Assembly (NCBI GenBank): GCA_032358255.1
Contig: JAULBX010009438.1
Coordinates: 45,734-109,733, forward strand
DNA length: 64,000 nucleotides
Reading direction: 5' to 3'
From: Heterotrichella gracilis
Lineage: Eukaryota; Sar; Xanthophyceae; Tribonematales; Xanthonemataceae
The notes under the pieces were generated by a model. It saw only the letters and a program-made list of their open reading frames with translations. It was not told the origin of the DNA and did not search any database. Made by a program: the position numbers and the translations under genes. The number at the start of each line of letters is the position of its first letter. The first letter of the stretch is position 1. This document shows, one piece after another, positions 1-12,279 of this stretch.

Positions 1-93
1 GAGGCCTCTGACTCGACAGGAGGTGCCCAGGCCGCGCCCAAGCTGTCCCTAAACTCGGCACCAGCCAAGCCAGCAAAGGGCGGGTGCTGCTAA
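1..93 (+). CDS. C-terminal tail of a Rab-type small GTPase (5' part outside the window)
   Basis: Frame 1 is open from the first base and stops with TAA at 91-93, giving 30 residues. The tail is rich in Ala, Pro, Lys and Ser and ends in KGGCC. A flexible hypervariable tail finishing in two cysteines is the double-geranylgeranylation signal of Rab GTPases, which anchors them to endomembranes. No G-box motifs are visible because the rest of the gene lies to the left. The Rab subfamily cannot be assigned. A different prenylated or acylated protein with a -CC end is possible but less likely. Confidence 0.6.
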   Translation, partial: EASDSTGGAQAAPKLSLNSAPAKPAKGGCC

Positions 94-1181
94 ACGACAG
101 ACCCTGCGTGCACCAGTTGGTTGCAGCATGGTTTGTGCACCTCCGCCCTCGTTGTGTGGGTTTGTTGGGGTGGTCGTTGGTTTGTAGGCTGTTTTCACGC
201 ACGGCTTGTGGTCTGGGGTGGGAGGATTGTGCAGCATTGTAGCTGTACACCTGGGCAGAAGCACCCGGCGTATGTGTGAAGTGACCTTGTATTCGTGCCG
301 GAAGTGGGTGACTCTATCCTTACTGGATTTGCTGGACTGATGCACTATTTTCAGTGACACATAAAATATATGGAATATATGGCTAGTGTCCATGTTGTTT
401 TGGTACTTGCTCCATCTTGTGTTCTTGCTATCGTGTGTAACACAGGAATGAGCCATATCCTCTCAGTCCCCGCTTCACCTGTAAATGTGTCTTGTGCTGA
501 TAACCTGACAGATAGGCAACTGTGCTGCGGGGGCTGTTTACTTAGTTCAACAGGAACGGGTGACTATCCTTTTTGTCACAACAGGAACATGTACAGCACT
601 TGCCCTGCATACTGGCTTTGGCTAAGGCCTTGCTTGACCCGCCGTCCTGGCTGGTTGTGGTGCCCTGGTGCAAGTCAGTGGCCTCCCAACTCCCTTGTGC
701 ATCCCCTTCCTTCCGGTCTTTCTCTAGGTCAGACATCGTTTTGCAGCTAGTGAGCGTGGGCTGGACGGTTCACACAAAAGTGCCATGGCTCCTCCAAACA
801 GGCCTTGCATTCAGTGGACGAGACTGTGTACAGTGTACAGTAAACAGTGTACCCAGAGCACCCACATTGCCACGCCTTGGCACTCTGGCACCCACCTGCA
901 GGTGGGGGTTTGACCCACCTGGATGGTTATAGCCCTATAAGGGTTTCAGTGTTTGACATTGCTGGCACTGGCTGTCTTCATATTGTTCAAGGCCTAGTCA
1001 AGACTCGTGGCACAGGCTGTTTGTTGTGTCTTTCTGCCTGCTTGCATAACCCACTTCAAATCAAGCACTTTCCCTGTGACAGACAGTTCTAACTTTGGTG
1101 CACAGTTTTGCTTGATAATCAAGGCAGATGCAAGTGACTTTGGAGTCGCCCACAAGCTGCTGATAGGGTCTGCGTCTGATA
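94..1181. other. Non-coding stretch after the Rab-like gene
   Basis: No convincing exon is seen. It probably holds the 3' UTR of the Rab-like gene and the upstream region of the next gene. Base composition is more AT-rich than the exons. Open frames here have no family-like composition. Confidence 0.4.
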
Positions 1182-1811
1182 ATGACGACTCCTACCTCCC
1201 TCACCGACGCGCAGCGGATGCTGGGCTTCTTGGAGACAGCGCTGGCACAGGCATGGCATGCATGGTGCATGCATGTGTCATGACTCGACAACAGCACCCA
1301 GTGTGGTTCACTGTGGGCGCCAACAGACGCTGACGGCGCATCTTGGCTTGCAGATCGAGGGAGATCAAGGAGACTTAGATGAGGAGGCGCGGGAACAGCT
1401 AGAACTGCTGAGGAAACACTCGCTGGCCCTGGCATCTGCAGTGCACGGCAAACCAGTGGTGCAGCAAGTGTTGACTGACGTGGAGATTGCAAAGCAGCTG
1501 GAAAGGTACTGAGTAGCACGCGCTCTTGCCTCGGTTGTCTATTGTCCCGCACGCGGTACCCAGTCCCACTGCAGTGTCTGCACATGCATGCATGTGACTC
1601 ACACCTCTGCTGCAACCCCTCAGTAGCTAACTATGCTCCCTGCCACTTGCTCAGCCTTTCAAGCAAGCTCTCAAGCTTCGAGAACGCGCTTTCCGGCGCA
1701 GACCCCGACACCAAGGAGCTGCTGAGCCACAGCACAGCTCTGTGGCTGGGACAACAAGGACAGCCGGGTGGTCCTTCGCAGCTACAACAGGACCCGGCAC
1801 AAGGCAAGTAG
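1182..1811 (+). CDS. Small helical protein of unknown function, 3-exon model
   Basis: A tentative model joins 1182-1250, 1354-1505 and 1655-1811 into 125 residues with consistent phase. The protein starts MTTPTSLTDAQRML, is rich in Leu, Glu, Gln and Ala, and is predicted mostly helical, followed by a Gly/Pro/Gln-rich tail. Intron 2 has a GT donor and AG acceptor. Intron 1 needs a CAG|GC donor, so it would be a GC-AG intron; another first exon could be the true one. The last exon ends in AAGGCAAGTAG, where AAG|GCAAGT is itself a good GC-type donor, so the protein could extend further. I do not recognise the family. Exons 2 and 3 are the best supported part. Confidence 0.4.
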
Positions 1812-2778
1812 GAGAGCAGGTGGCCCTAGCCTTGAGACACCTTTAGCAAATGAACCCTAATCAGCGCACAGCTTAAGCTCCAGGGCGTGGAACAATGGCA
1901 TGTGATGTCATCACTTGGCAACATTCACAACCAGCCGTAAGCGTCAGCCCAACTCCACCCAGTTTACCGAAAGGACAGTCGCAGCTTGGAGTGCTGAGAC
2001 CCCAATCACTGCCCCAGCTTGTGCCTCAGTCTCAGCTGCCCCTCAGCTGGGCAAACCAATATTCCGTCCACCCACCCACCCCAGAAAGCACCCCAGCGCA
2101 CATCCCTCCCCAGCCCTCCACCACTCCACGCCTAGAATCCGGGCCTGAACACCGCGCTGTCCTGGAAGGTGACCCGCGACGGCAGGGTGTGCACTCCAGG
2201 AACCCTATCGGGGTGCCACTCCAGCCACGCACCCCTTTCGGGCCCTGGACACAAACCCCTGGGGAGGGGTGGTGACGGCACAGCAGCTTTGCTGCAGTTA
2301 GGAGGCCTGGGAACCACTTCCTGCAACAGCCACACAAGGAATGCTGACGTCAGACAAAATGGATACCGCTTTGCGCTTGTGCTGGGGAAATGGGGGTATC
2401 AACTTCTGGGATCGCCAAGTACCATCATGGGATCTAAAGGACCATGGTGTCGGGTCTGAGAGGGTTTGTACAGAATTCATGGAATTGATCGGAACCCATT
2501 TAATCAAAAGGGACCAAAATGTTTCATTGGCAAGTCCTTGCTATTGGCCTATCAACCATCATTTACATTGTTATGCGGGTTTCTCAGGGAAGACGCTCAA
2601 TGCGTTATGCTTCGCACTCTTTTAGGACGTTACACCTTGCAGGGTTACTGTAACAGCATCATGTTAATGTAAAGACATGCTATTGCGAGGCAGGACCACA
2701 TGCCATCTCGAGACAGGGCCATGCAATACATACTATGGCAGACGCAAAACATGTAGCATCATCCACAAACCACAACGC
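1812..2778. other. Intergenic stretch between convergent genes
   Basis: No supported gene. It lies between the 3' end of the unknown plus-strand gene and the 3' end of the F-box gene on the minus strand, so it should hold both 3' UTRs. AT content rises after about 2340. Confidence 0.4.
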
Positions 2779-4624
2779 TCATAATTCTATAATTCTATCA
2801 TGTATAATGCACAGTGGATGCACCAGGGCCATGTGCACACGCACCCGCTTGACAGACACCCACAGCGACTCCGAGGCTGGGTCGCTGCTTGCGTGGCGCG
2901 TGTGGCGGCAGCCGTCAAAGTGGCGGTTGTAGATGGTGGTGTGGTGTACGCGCCTGTTGCAGCAGGTCCAGCGCAGGCCGGTGCCGTTGAGCGTCCCGCC
3001 GCTGAACAGCACGCCGGAGTGGTACCTGCAAGCAGTCCTTTGATGGAAAATAAGGGAAAATGGAGAGAGAAAAATACAGTTCACAAGATTTTCACATTCC
3101 ATTCGTGGTGCCCTGATGCAGTGGCCCCTTAACTCCGCCTCTGTGCATCCCCTTTCTTTCTTCCTTCCCGACAGTTACAGTTAGGTCTCAAGAGCCCGGT
3201 AGGGTGCATCAATCAGTCAGTGCTACAGACCCCAGGCAGTGTGGGTAGTGCACCTGCATGCGATGGGGTTTAGGGTTCAGGGTGCCGCACCTGCATGCGG
3301 TGGGTGTGTTGCGCCCATCCCTGAACTCCAGCTTGCATCGCCCGCACACGTGCACGCGCGCAAGCACCCGATACACCCAAAGCTCCTGCAAGCGTGGAAA
3401 TAATACATGAATTTATGAAAGCGCTCTCTGTTGTCCCCCTCTCACCCCCTCACCCAGGCTGCCACAAAAACGCAGGCGGGCCCGCCAATGCAATGCAGAC
3501 CTGTTCCAGCCATCCCACACAGGAGCGCCAGTCTATTTGCTTTGTTTTCGCTTTTTCTTCTCCTCCATCTGCACACTTTCTTCCCAGCGCCTGATTGCTT
3601 TGTGCAACCCCCCAAGCAAAGGATGAAAGGTCCAGGGTCAAACTCTGGGTCATACTCACAGGCTGTGCACATGCGCACCTCATCCCCGGGAGATGTCTCC
3701 ATGGCCCCTGCCAGCGCCACTGCCAGCTGCCTGCATTCGCTGTTTGTCTCCATGTCCCGCTGGGCCAGCAGCGACCACAGGGAGGGGGCACGCGCAGCGC
3801 TGCGGAGGCGCTTGGCGCACCTGCGGGTGGGGGATGCGAGGTGGGTGTGTTAGGGGGTGCATGGGGAAGGGGGGGATAGTGGTGGCACCCACTGTGGAGG
3901 TTCCTGGAGCGCCTGCGGATGGGGGCTGGAGAGTGGGGTGGCGCTTGGATGTGGTAAGCCGGTGCAGGTGGTGGGAAGTGGAATGAGGATAGTATTATAG
4001 GGTGCGGGGGGACATAGGCAGGCCACGCGTGGCACTGGCTCAATTCAACTGTGGCAACCCTGTCCATCTGTGCAGACAAACCTGTCCAAGGGTATTGGAC
4101 ACTCACTGCTGCAGGGTGCAGATGTCTGTCACTGGCAGGGCCAGCAGCACCTGGTGGAGGATATCAGGGGGCAGGTCGTGCAGCGCCACCCGGGCAGCTC
4201 CCCCAAGCGCAGCTGGTTCCGGCGGGGAGGGACAACCCGCAATCCCGTGCCCAACAGCGGTTTCTGACAGGGAGCTGGACGCAGCTGGTTCCGGCGGGGA
4301 GGTGCAACCCATAGTTCCGTGTTCAATAGATGGCAAGTGCTTCTCTTCTATTTTTACAGCTGTTTCTGAAGGGGGTGGGCCACATGTCGCCTCGTCGTCA
4401 GCTGTTTCCATGGGATAAAAGCGGTTCGCCGTGGTGCGCACAGGCGTTGTTGAAGGGGAGGGGGCATCCATCCGAATGGAGGCGTCGGGGTGGGGTCCAG
4501 GGCTGCAGGGGAGGGTGCTGCGGGTGCTGTGCCGTTTGGGGGTGGGGTGGGGTGGGTTTGCCTGTTGCTGGTGCGGGGCTTCAGGTGTGCAAACAGACGG
4601 CAAGATGGGCGGGCTGTGTAACAC
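2779..4624 (-). CDS. F-box protein with C-terminal CHORD-like zinc domain
   Basis: Four exons keep phase: 4107-4624, 3679-3820, 3291-3385 and 2779-3025, giving 333 residues. The F-box starts in exon 1 at LPPDILHQVLLALP (about residue 150) and continues across the first intron as CAKRLRSAARAPSLWSLLAQ. F-box proteins bring substrates to SCF ubiquitin ligases through Skp1. Exons 3-4 hold a Cys/His set: CxxC, then C-x13-C, CRYH, RWTCC and C-x4-H. The spacing resembles a single CHORD zinc-binding domain, except that the first pair is CxxC rather than C-x4-C. The N-terminal region is Pro/Ser/Thr-rich with an internal 24-codon duplication. The exon 2 donor was set at GAG|GTGCGC because the stronger GTGAGT 19 bases downstream breaks the frame. 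The start could be an internal Met, such as MDAPSPS, instead of 4624. Confidence 0.75.
4207..4347 (-). repeat. In-frame 72-bp tandem duplication in the F-box exon 1
   Basis: Two adjacent units about 72 bases apart share the segment CAGCTGGTTCCGGCGGGGAG (starting at 4210 and 4282 on the plus strand). Each unit encodes a peptide containing SPPEPAA in the Pro/Ser-rich leader. The spacing is 24 codons, so the frame is kept. Confidence 0.7.
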
Positions 4625-5415
4625 GAGGAAGTCTGTTTTCGGATTGCAAGCCTACGGGGGTGTGGTATGTATCAGGATCGGCAGCAAACGTGGTGCATGC
4701 ACGTCTACATGCATGCATGCATATGGTTTCTCAGGAGTCAACATGTACGTGGTATGGCAGAGCGAGGCGGTAGTGCGCGGGTTGGAAGCATACAGTGCCA
4801 CGTTGCCGCCCTACAAAACAGCTTCTGCCCAAAGCAAGGTCTGCTCAAACCTCTTGAGGCACGCGCTGTAAGGAAATTTGAAACTCGACCTGCCTGCATG
4901 CCCAAAACCCTCCCGCCTGTTTATCATGTGATTGAGCCCCAGGGCCCTGGAAGCCACTTGCACGCACTGCTCATAAACAGAAGTGCCTGTTGCTTAGCGT
5001 TGTATATCCTTCTGCTCGGAATTTGCTGCGTCGTTATTCAGGATGATGCATGCATGCATTTGGCATGCCAGGATACACAACTGGCATGTCCATATTCCTT
5101 TTTACGTGCAGCGCCGTGACTCCGCCATCATCCGCAAAATGCCAGAAGTTGAGCATGGCTGCAATACCAATATGCTCCCTATGTCGCAAAGCTATCAAAG
5201 GATAGCTGTCCTGGGGGGGCGCCATGTCGCATACCCCAGCTGCTCCTGGCAACCTATACATGCAAGCCCTCTTTACACGTTGAACGCAACGGACCTGGCA
5301 AACGGCTTTCTGTTAACCTGGCACCCGTGATCGACTTGCGACGTGCGAGCCAAGAGGGCCTGAGTCCATCCAATTGGGCGAGTCCATTCAACTCAAACTC
5401 CAACCCACTCCAACC
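4625..5415. other. Divergent intergenic region between the F-box and transporter genes
   Basis: This region separates two genes transcribed away from each other, so it must hold both promoters. It contains GCATGC-rich runs near 4710 and 5045. No TATA box or other promoter element stands out clearly. In-frame Met codons upstream of 5416 (for example at 5374) could extend the transporter by 14 residues. Confidence 0.4.
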
Positions 5416-8400
5416 ATGGCATCCACTCCAACCCACGGGTTCTACTTCAACAAGTGGTACTCGTTCGTGGCGTGCGCGTTCGTGCAATGCGCGGTGTCTG
5501 GCCTGTGCTACACCTTCAGCATATACTCCACTGACGTGAAGGAAGCCCTAGGGTATACCCAGGCACAGCTGCAGGGTATGGCTGCCCCCCTGCTTAACCC
5601 CAACTACCTGGCGTTCGTGCCGGGGCTGCTGTACGATGCGCTCAAGGGGAGGCACCTGGCCCCAAGGTAAGCCTCAGAAGGCAAAGTTCTTTGTGCGCTA
5701 CATACATGCATGTGGCGGGGGCCTAGGTTCAATACCCCAGTTGAAGCCCACACTCCACCAACCCTCCCATTCCACCCATGCCCCCTTAAATCCCTCTGAA
5801 CAACTACTACAGGCTAAGGCTGTACTGGCTGTAGGAACACTGCTCACCAATGCAAGGAATTGTTGGCTGTAGCTCCCTACAGCTTCGCAGCTGATGCAGA
5901 CCTATGCACGCATGTAGCTGTCACAGCCTTAGCTGGTTCCCAGTGGTTCACCCTTTACCTCCCCACACACACCTCACCAGCCCCTCTCTCCCTTGTCTAC
6001 CAGGCTGTGCGTGGCGATAGGCACCCTCCTCACCAGCGCCAGCAACTTTGGGCTGTGGCTGGTGGCCACCAAGCGCCTGGTGCTGTCCTACCACCAGGTG
6101 GTGGCGGTGTGCATGGCCTCCACAGCAGGACTCATTTTCACCGACACCGCGTGCATCGTCACAAGCGTGCGCAACTTCCCAAACGAGCGGGGGACGGTGG
6201 TGGGTGCGTGCGCAAACCCTACAACAACCCTCTTGCCCAGCTGTGTTTCTTGCAACCAGTGTGCACAATTTCTCGGCGATGGTGGGCACGTTCGGAAACC
6301 CTTACAGCGGGATGCAGAACCCCACAGCTATATGCAAAATTTTTGCAGCCAGGTGCAAGCATACCTGCTGCACAGCTGCGTGGCCAGTGAGGGCGACTTC
6401 TCAGCGTGCGAGGGATTGTGGTGGGTGCATGGCGCAAATCCTAAGCCTTAAACCATACCGGAGGCTGCACAGCTGGCAGGCAATGGTTGGCGCCTGCTGC
6501 GGCTCTGATACTGTCAAGCCATCACAATCACATTCTTTCACCACAACCCCACCCACCTGCGCACAATGCAGCCCCATGCAGTCCGCATCTGCAACCAGGT
6601 CGCCTGCATCCCTTCCCGAGAATGCATTTTGATGTGAGCGTGTTGGGGGTGGTGATGTAGTCAATCTGGTTGCAGGTGCGGCTCCTTGGGGCCGCATTGT
6701 GCACAAATGGGTGGGGGTATGCTGAAACATTGTGTTTGTAGCAACTAAAGGGTGTCCATTGCAGAGCTGAGCAGGCGCAAGTCATGTGCTGTATGCAATA
6801 TGATTCAATGCTCCTAAAGTGAAATTCAATCTAAACAGAGTTCAACCTGTGCTTGTTTTTAAAGTATGTTGGGCCACATACCAGCTGGTATGCAATGGTA
6901 GTTTTGCATTGTGTCGGTGTGGAGCAGATCCATTGTGAATCTCAATGTGCACGCTCAAGTTGGCCACAATGCATTGTGGTTGTGAAGCAACTTTCTGTTT
7001 CGCCTGTAGGTGTGATGAAAGCCTTCCTTGGCCTGTCTGTCAGGGTATGCATCCGCATATACTCAGCACCATTCCAGTTCAGGGGCGCAGGTATTCCTGC
7101 CCTTTCTGTACTCTACCCTCTCACAGTACAGCACTCCACCAATTGACAAGACGCTGAATGCTACAGCATGACACCAAACTAAACCACCGTGACCAACCCT
7201 TGACCGCAGGCGTGATGAAAGCCTTTCTGGGCCTCTCAGCCAGCGTGTGCATCAGCATCTACTCAGCGCTCTTCCAACCAAGGGCCCTGGATTTCCTGCT
7301 GTTTCTGTCCATTGCCCCCCTGGCGGTAGGCCTCCCCGCCCTGGTTTTCATAAACCAGGTCCCCTTCGTGCAGCGGTGTGAGTGGGAGGGGGGCAAGGGG
7401 GCGTACACAACAGGTGGGGGGTGGGGGTGGGGAAGGGGAGGAGGAGTGTGGCAAGTGGATGGAGGGCCAAGGGGGCGTACACAATGTGGGGGGTGGTCCA
7501 CAGGGTCTTGCTTCCTCTCATGTTACACAATCACTCATCATGGTCTGGCCTGCATGTACCTTTGGCTGTAAGCGTGTGGTGTGCAGGGCAGCGTGTGGTG
7601 TGAAAGGTTCGGGTGTTTGCCCTTCCCGCAAGCTTTCCGCAAGGGTCTTGCCCTTCCCTGGTTGCCCCGCGTTCCATTCTTGCCCCCCACACCCACCCCC
7701 CGCAACCCTACAGGGTCCCGCTTCCTCTCAGCCTACACAATCATCTCCCTCCTGGCACTGAATGTGACCCTGCATGCGGTGCTGGGGACAGCCATGGGGA
7801 TCCCGAAAACCCTCCACCAGGCTTTCCTGGGGGTGACCCTGGTGCTGCTGGGGGGGCTGGTGGTGGTGCCGGTGGGGTCTGGGGGGGTGGCGGCTGTCAA
7901 GGCGGTGGTGGAGGTGGATGCGGAGGTGGCTGGGGAGGGTGGTGGTGAGGGGATCAGGTGCGTATGCGTGTGTATGTGTCAGTTTTGATTCTTGGATGTG
8001 GGGATATACCAGTTTAGTATGGGCGCAGGAAGTAGGGTTTAGGGTTTTAAGGCTAGGGTTACATGCTGCATGCTGCACCACAGCCTCCATGTGACCTATC
8101 CTGCACCACCTGTTTCACCTACCACACGGTGTGTCCACACCATGCCCGTGCACGAATCAAACCATCCCACCAGCCACCGACCCCCCTCCCCCCTTCCTGC
8201 ACCACAGCACCCTCCAGGAGCCCCTCCTCACCCCCGCCCCACTCCTCCCGCCCCCTGCCCCCACCACCGCCACCACCGCCACCCCACCACCACCCCACCA
8301 CCGCAAGCTGCACCGGTCCCGAACAGTCCAGCTGGCGCTCAGCGGCATGCCGGACATGAGCCTCCCGCAGTGCCTGCAGGCAGTGGAGTGGTGGCTGCTG

Positions 8401-10676
8401 TTTTTTGTCTTTGGCGCGGGCACGGGCTGCAGCATCATGTTCGCCAACAACCTGGGTGAGTTGGTGGTGGTGGGTGGATGAGTGGGTGGGAGCAAAAATC
8501 CTACGTCCGGCATCCTCCCTATCCCAATACCCATCATTCATTGTTTTCAATCCATGGGCTGCAGCACCATGTTTGCCAAAAACCTGGGTGCGTGGGGTGT
8601 GGGGGTGTGGTGGGAGCAAAGAGAAGCCCCTGCCATCTCGCCTCCCAATTTAGCCATGCAAGATCTCGATGAGGGACGCGCTGCCGCTTGAATGTGTACA
8701 GGTTTCTGCAGTCCATGTCAACTTATAATCCACGTATGATCCACAACCCCCATGGTGTGCATGCCATTTTTTCCCAGTCCCCACCATGCATTTATAATCC
8801 CCCGCAGGTCAACTATCGCAATCCCTGGGAGGCGCGCATGACGGCCAGGACGTGTATGTGTGCCTCCTATCGGTGTCAAGTGCACTGGGGAGGCTGGCGA
8901 TGGGGTGGGGCCCCGAGAGGGCGCTGCATGCCAGGGGCACCCCCAGGTGGGCATGGGAACTGGGAATAGGGATGGCGGGAATTGGGGACTTGTGGGACCG
9001 GCTAGTAATCCACATCCCCTTTTGGGGTAGGAGGGGACTGGTGTGTGGGACAGGTAAATCACCATTACAAAGGGTGCGGTGATCCTCAAGTAGAGTTGGG
9101 GTTTGGGGTGTGTGCAGGGCGCACAAAGCATGGTGACACCTCTGTAAATTAAGGAAAAGAAATGGGATCCCCTTCCTCCTTTTCACAGCCTGCCTGAAAG
9201 GTGCCAGCCATCGATTCATTGCATTGATCGCAATTTAAATCGTGTTTAATGACCAATAATCACCTCCAAATACCCACAATCACCACTACCCACTAGTCAC
9301 CTCCAAACCTACAATGTTATCCCGCAGGTCCCCCTTCCTCTTGCTCACCTCTTGCCTCCAATTGCTTTCTGATCACCTCCGATCACTATCCAATCACCCA
9401 CGATCACCGCTGATCACCTCTGATCACCCCTTCTCTCGCAGGTCCCTCTTCCTCCTGCTCACCGCCTGCCTCACAGCCACCAATCAGCTCCTACTAGCGT
9501 TCGCCAAGCTGCCCGCCCTCTACCCTTGCGCCCTACTAGCCGGGGCCACCCTAGGTAAGGGCACATGAGGGAATGTCCAGCATTTGTACTTGTAAAACAC
9601 CATTCTCTGCAATGTCCCTGTCTTCTTACTCGGTTGCCAATTGTGACACCCGCAAGTGTTTTCGTATCGTTTTGTCTGCACACCCCAAGGGTTTTTGTCT
9701 TGCTGGTACCCACACGGGCCTCGGAGCTGTTTGGCCTCACGCACGCCCGCGTTCTGTACTTATTGAACAATTCAAGCAAGTTATTTTTTGGTGGGCCCTC
9801 CCAGGCTTCCATTTCTCCCTGGTCCCCACCCTGGCCTCGGAGCTGTTTGGCCTCACGCACTACGGGAGCAACTATGGGAGCCTGTGCATGGCGCCCACCT
9901 CCCTTGTCTTCCTCATGAGCACTCAGCTGGCAGCCAGGCTGTACACGTGGGTGGGCAAGGGGCATGGGGATCCCCGCGGGGTGTGCCTGGGACCCGACTG
10001 CTTCAGGTACGACCCCGCAATGTGAAAAATCAGGGGGTTGGATTCAATTGCGTTGGGGTCAATTTACAAAAGAAATGGAATCGAATTACCATCAGTATTT
10101 TAAACCCATACGACAGGCTGCTTCAGGTGCATCCCGGGGGTTGACATCGGCATTTGGATGTGTGTGGTGACGGAAGCATCGACGTCGAGTGTAAAGCAAC
10201 ACATGGTGCATTCCTGGTGTTCCACATGGCTGCACATGACAGTAACCCCCCGTTCACCCGATTTGCGGGTACAACATTCTGGTGCTGGCGGGGGTGAGGC
10301 TGGCTGCGTCTGGTGCAGTACCAAACCACACACGCATCCCCTGCACCGCACAGAACGAGGTTTTACTAGGGCACTGGCTGCCATTTACCTGCCATGGCGC
10401 CCAAAATAAATAAATAAATAAACAAATACTGCTTTGGCGCCCAAAACCCACAGGACAATGAACCCCCCCGTTTGTGAACGGTGAAACTGATTTGCTTTGG
10501 TATGCAGGTACACCTTTCTGGTCCTGGCGGGTGTGGAGGTGGCTGCCGCGGGTGCAGCGCTGGTGCTGTACCGCCGGACGCGCGCCCTGTACCGCACCGA
10601 GTACCGCCAGCTGCACAGATATGAGCAGGCAGTGGAGCACAGAGCGCAAGAGGGGGAGGCGGGGGGGGCACAATGA
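5416..10676 (+). CDS. Nodulin-like major facilitator superfamily transporter
   Basis: Nine exons keep phase throughout: 5416-5666, 6004-6203, 7210-7377, 7714-7957, 8208-8455, 8808-8946, 9442-9554, 9805-10006 and 10508-10676, giving 577 residues, a normal length for the family. The N-terminus has the nodulin-like pattern: KWYSFVACAFVQCAVSGLCY, then an early Tyr-Thr-rich membrane segment and GTLLTSASNFGLW. About twelve hydrophobic segments are visible, split by a Pro/Thr/His-rich central loop (start of exon 5). The second half has NLGQLSQSLG and a VCLLSVSSALGRLAMGW segment. Family members are membrane transporters; the substrate cannot be read from sequence. The C-terminus is charged and cytosolic-looking (YRRTRALYRTEY). 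Introns carry degenerate copies of exon ends, described separately. Confidence 0.88.
6245..6500 (+). repeat. Degenerate copies of transporter exon 2 end in intron 2
   Basis: The exon 2 end (6157-6203 and following intron bases) is echoed at about 6259-6306 and again at about 6383-6440, with GTGGGTGC/GTGGGCAC-type donor remnants followed by CAAACCC-like bases. The copies have indels and stop codons and are not coding. Confidence 0.6.
7009..7085 (+). repeat. Degenerate copy of transporter exon 3 start upstream of the real exon
   Basis: GTGTGATGAAAGCCTTCCTT at about 7010 mirrors GCGTGATGAAAGCCTTTCTG at 7210. The similarity runs for roughly 65 bases and includes an AG before the copy (GTAG). The real exon keeps the reading frame to the GTGAGT donor at 7378; the copy does not. 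Confidence 0.75.
10235..10370 (+). repeat. Degenerate copy of the last transporter exon inside intron 8
   Basis: The stretch from about 10245 (CCCGTTCACC then GCGGGTACAACATTCTGGTG) parallels 10470-10600 (CCCGTTTGTG then GCAGGTACACCTTTCTGGTC) with a comparable downstream Cys/Arg-rich coding-like run, but has indels. A third partial copy lies after the stop, at about 10802-10860. Confidence 0.65.
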
Positions 10677-11697
10677 ACAAGCGTTTGCTGTGCAGTGCTG
10701 CAACGCCAGTTGTTTAGGGTTTAGGGTGGCATGCAGTACGTGCCCATGCATGCCATAGTGTGCGGGGTACGCATGTGGCACAGGATCTGTCGCGCATAGT
10801 ATTGCCAGGTGGACAGCTTCAAGCAGGCAATGGAGCACACAGCACAGGAGGATGGGGAGGGGTCTGTGGGGTTATAGAACCCACATGCACATCTGCTGTG
10901 TATAGGTACACAGCACTTTCTTGGTCGTCACGGTGCGGGGTGGGGTGTGGCGGGTACTGCATGCATGCAGTGGAGCAGGTGCTGTATCGCCCCATGGAGT
11001 GATTATCACATGGTAATCATTTGAGCAGCATTACCTACGGCATCTGATGAACACTGCCTTTGCCACCCAATGGCGCCTGGCGGGGCCCATTCTGCACTCC
11101 CTCTAGATACTATATCCTCCATAGCCACTACTCCATCCACCAATATGTTTCCCCCTCCCCATGACGGGTTCCCTGATTGACCTGATTTGGGGGCCACCCA
11201 TAGTATGCGCAGCTACTATGCCGCCTTATTCACGCCTTTGGCATCTATTTTCTTTTCTTATTTTTACAGTTTACAATGGAATGCCTGGGAAGTCAAAACA
11301 GCATTATGACAATCTTCCTTGACTAATATTATATGCATCCACATTCGAACACACTACAAACAAACAAACAGCGCATTCCCAGCACATACAATGTCGCAAT
11401 TCTCCCTTGGGACTAGTAATTGGAAATACTAGATGAATACGCTCAAACAGTACTTTGCCAGATTTCCCGTACACTGCCACGGTACACTGAAATTTACTGC
11501 AGCCACCACACTGTCAGTGAGTGACGCAGTGTCAAACATACATTGCTATATTAGGAAGGAAAAAACATGGAGTAACTACTGTTATTACAGTAACAATAAC
11601 ACGATGCTTGTCACCATAAAATGGTGAGACGGGACAGTCTTAATGATACTGCAAATGCAGGCTGCATTACCAATGACCCCGCGCACGCAACATCAAG

Positions 11698-12095
11698 TCC
11701 TAGTGGTGGCACTCTGGGCCAATTATGGGGGGGGCATGGACCATGCGATTTGGACCCCTTCCGGTGGTCAGACACACGTTTGAACACATATTCGGAATCA
11801 GCACGGCGTCATTGGTTTTCACGATGTTTCAGAAAGTGTGTCTAGGACGGCGAAAATGGCCATGTTTTCGTTACAAAATCAGTCAGCAACTAACCCAGTC
11901 AAAATCGTCCCAAAGTCGACGCACAAAACGACTCGAAACGACTTCCGAACAACACAAAAAAAATTCGAAAAGCGTAGATACGCTTCTCGTCGAGTTACCT
12001 TTGCAACACCGTTTTTAATAGTTCGAAATTCGTCGGGAATTGGGACCATGGTCCTCGGCCCCAGAGTGGGAAATCAGAGAGTGCCAGCACTAGGA
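11698..12095. mobile_element. Non-autonomous DNA transposon with 7-8 bp target duplication
   Basis: The left end starts TCCTAGTGGTGGCACTCT and the right end is its inverted partner with one mismatch in 18. CATCAAG lies immediately outside both ends (11691-11697 and 12096-12102); one more matching A would make the duplication 8 bp. The 398-bp interior is AT-richer and has no transposase-like frame. A 7-8 bp duplication fits hAT- or P-like elements, but no superfamily is proven. Confidence 0.8.
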
Positions 12096-12279
12096 CATCA
12101 AGTGCTTTCATGCTTGCCGCTTTCACAAGGGGCTTTCCTAATAGTATTCATGTTCCCCCAGTATGGGGATTCCCGCCATTCGTTGACTTCCCTACCATCC
12201 GCCCTACTGCTCACCGCCGATGGTGACTAGTGAAATGCCCCACCCAAGCCCAACCTGGCCAGGCAGCTAATCAATCATG

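Noticed and set aside
7259-7530. Pro/His-rich open frames on the minus strand
   Set aside because: They are opposite a G-rich intron and exon 3 of the transporter; the composition comes from G-runs, not protein coding.
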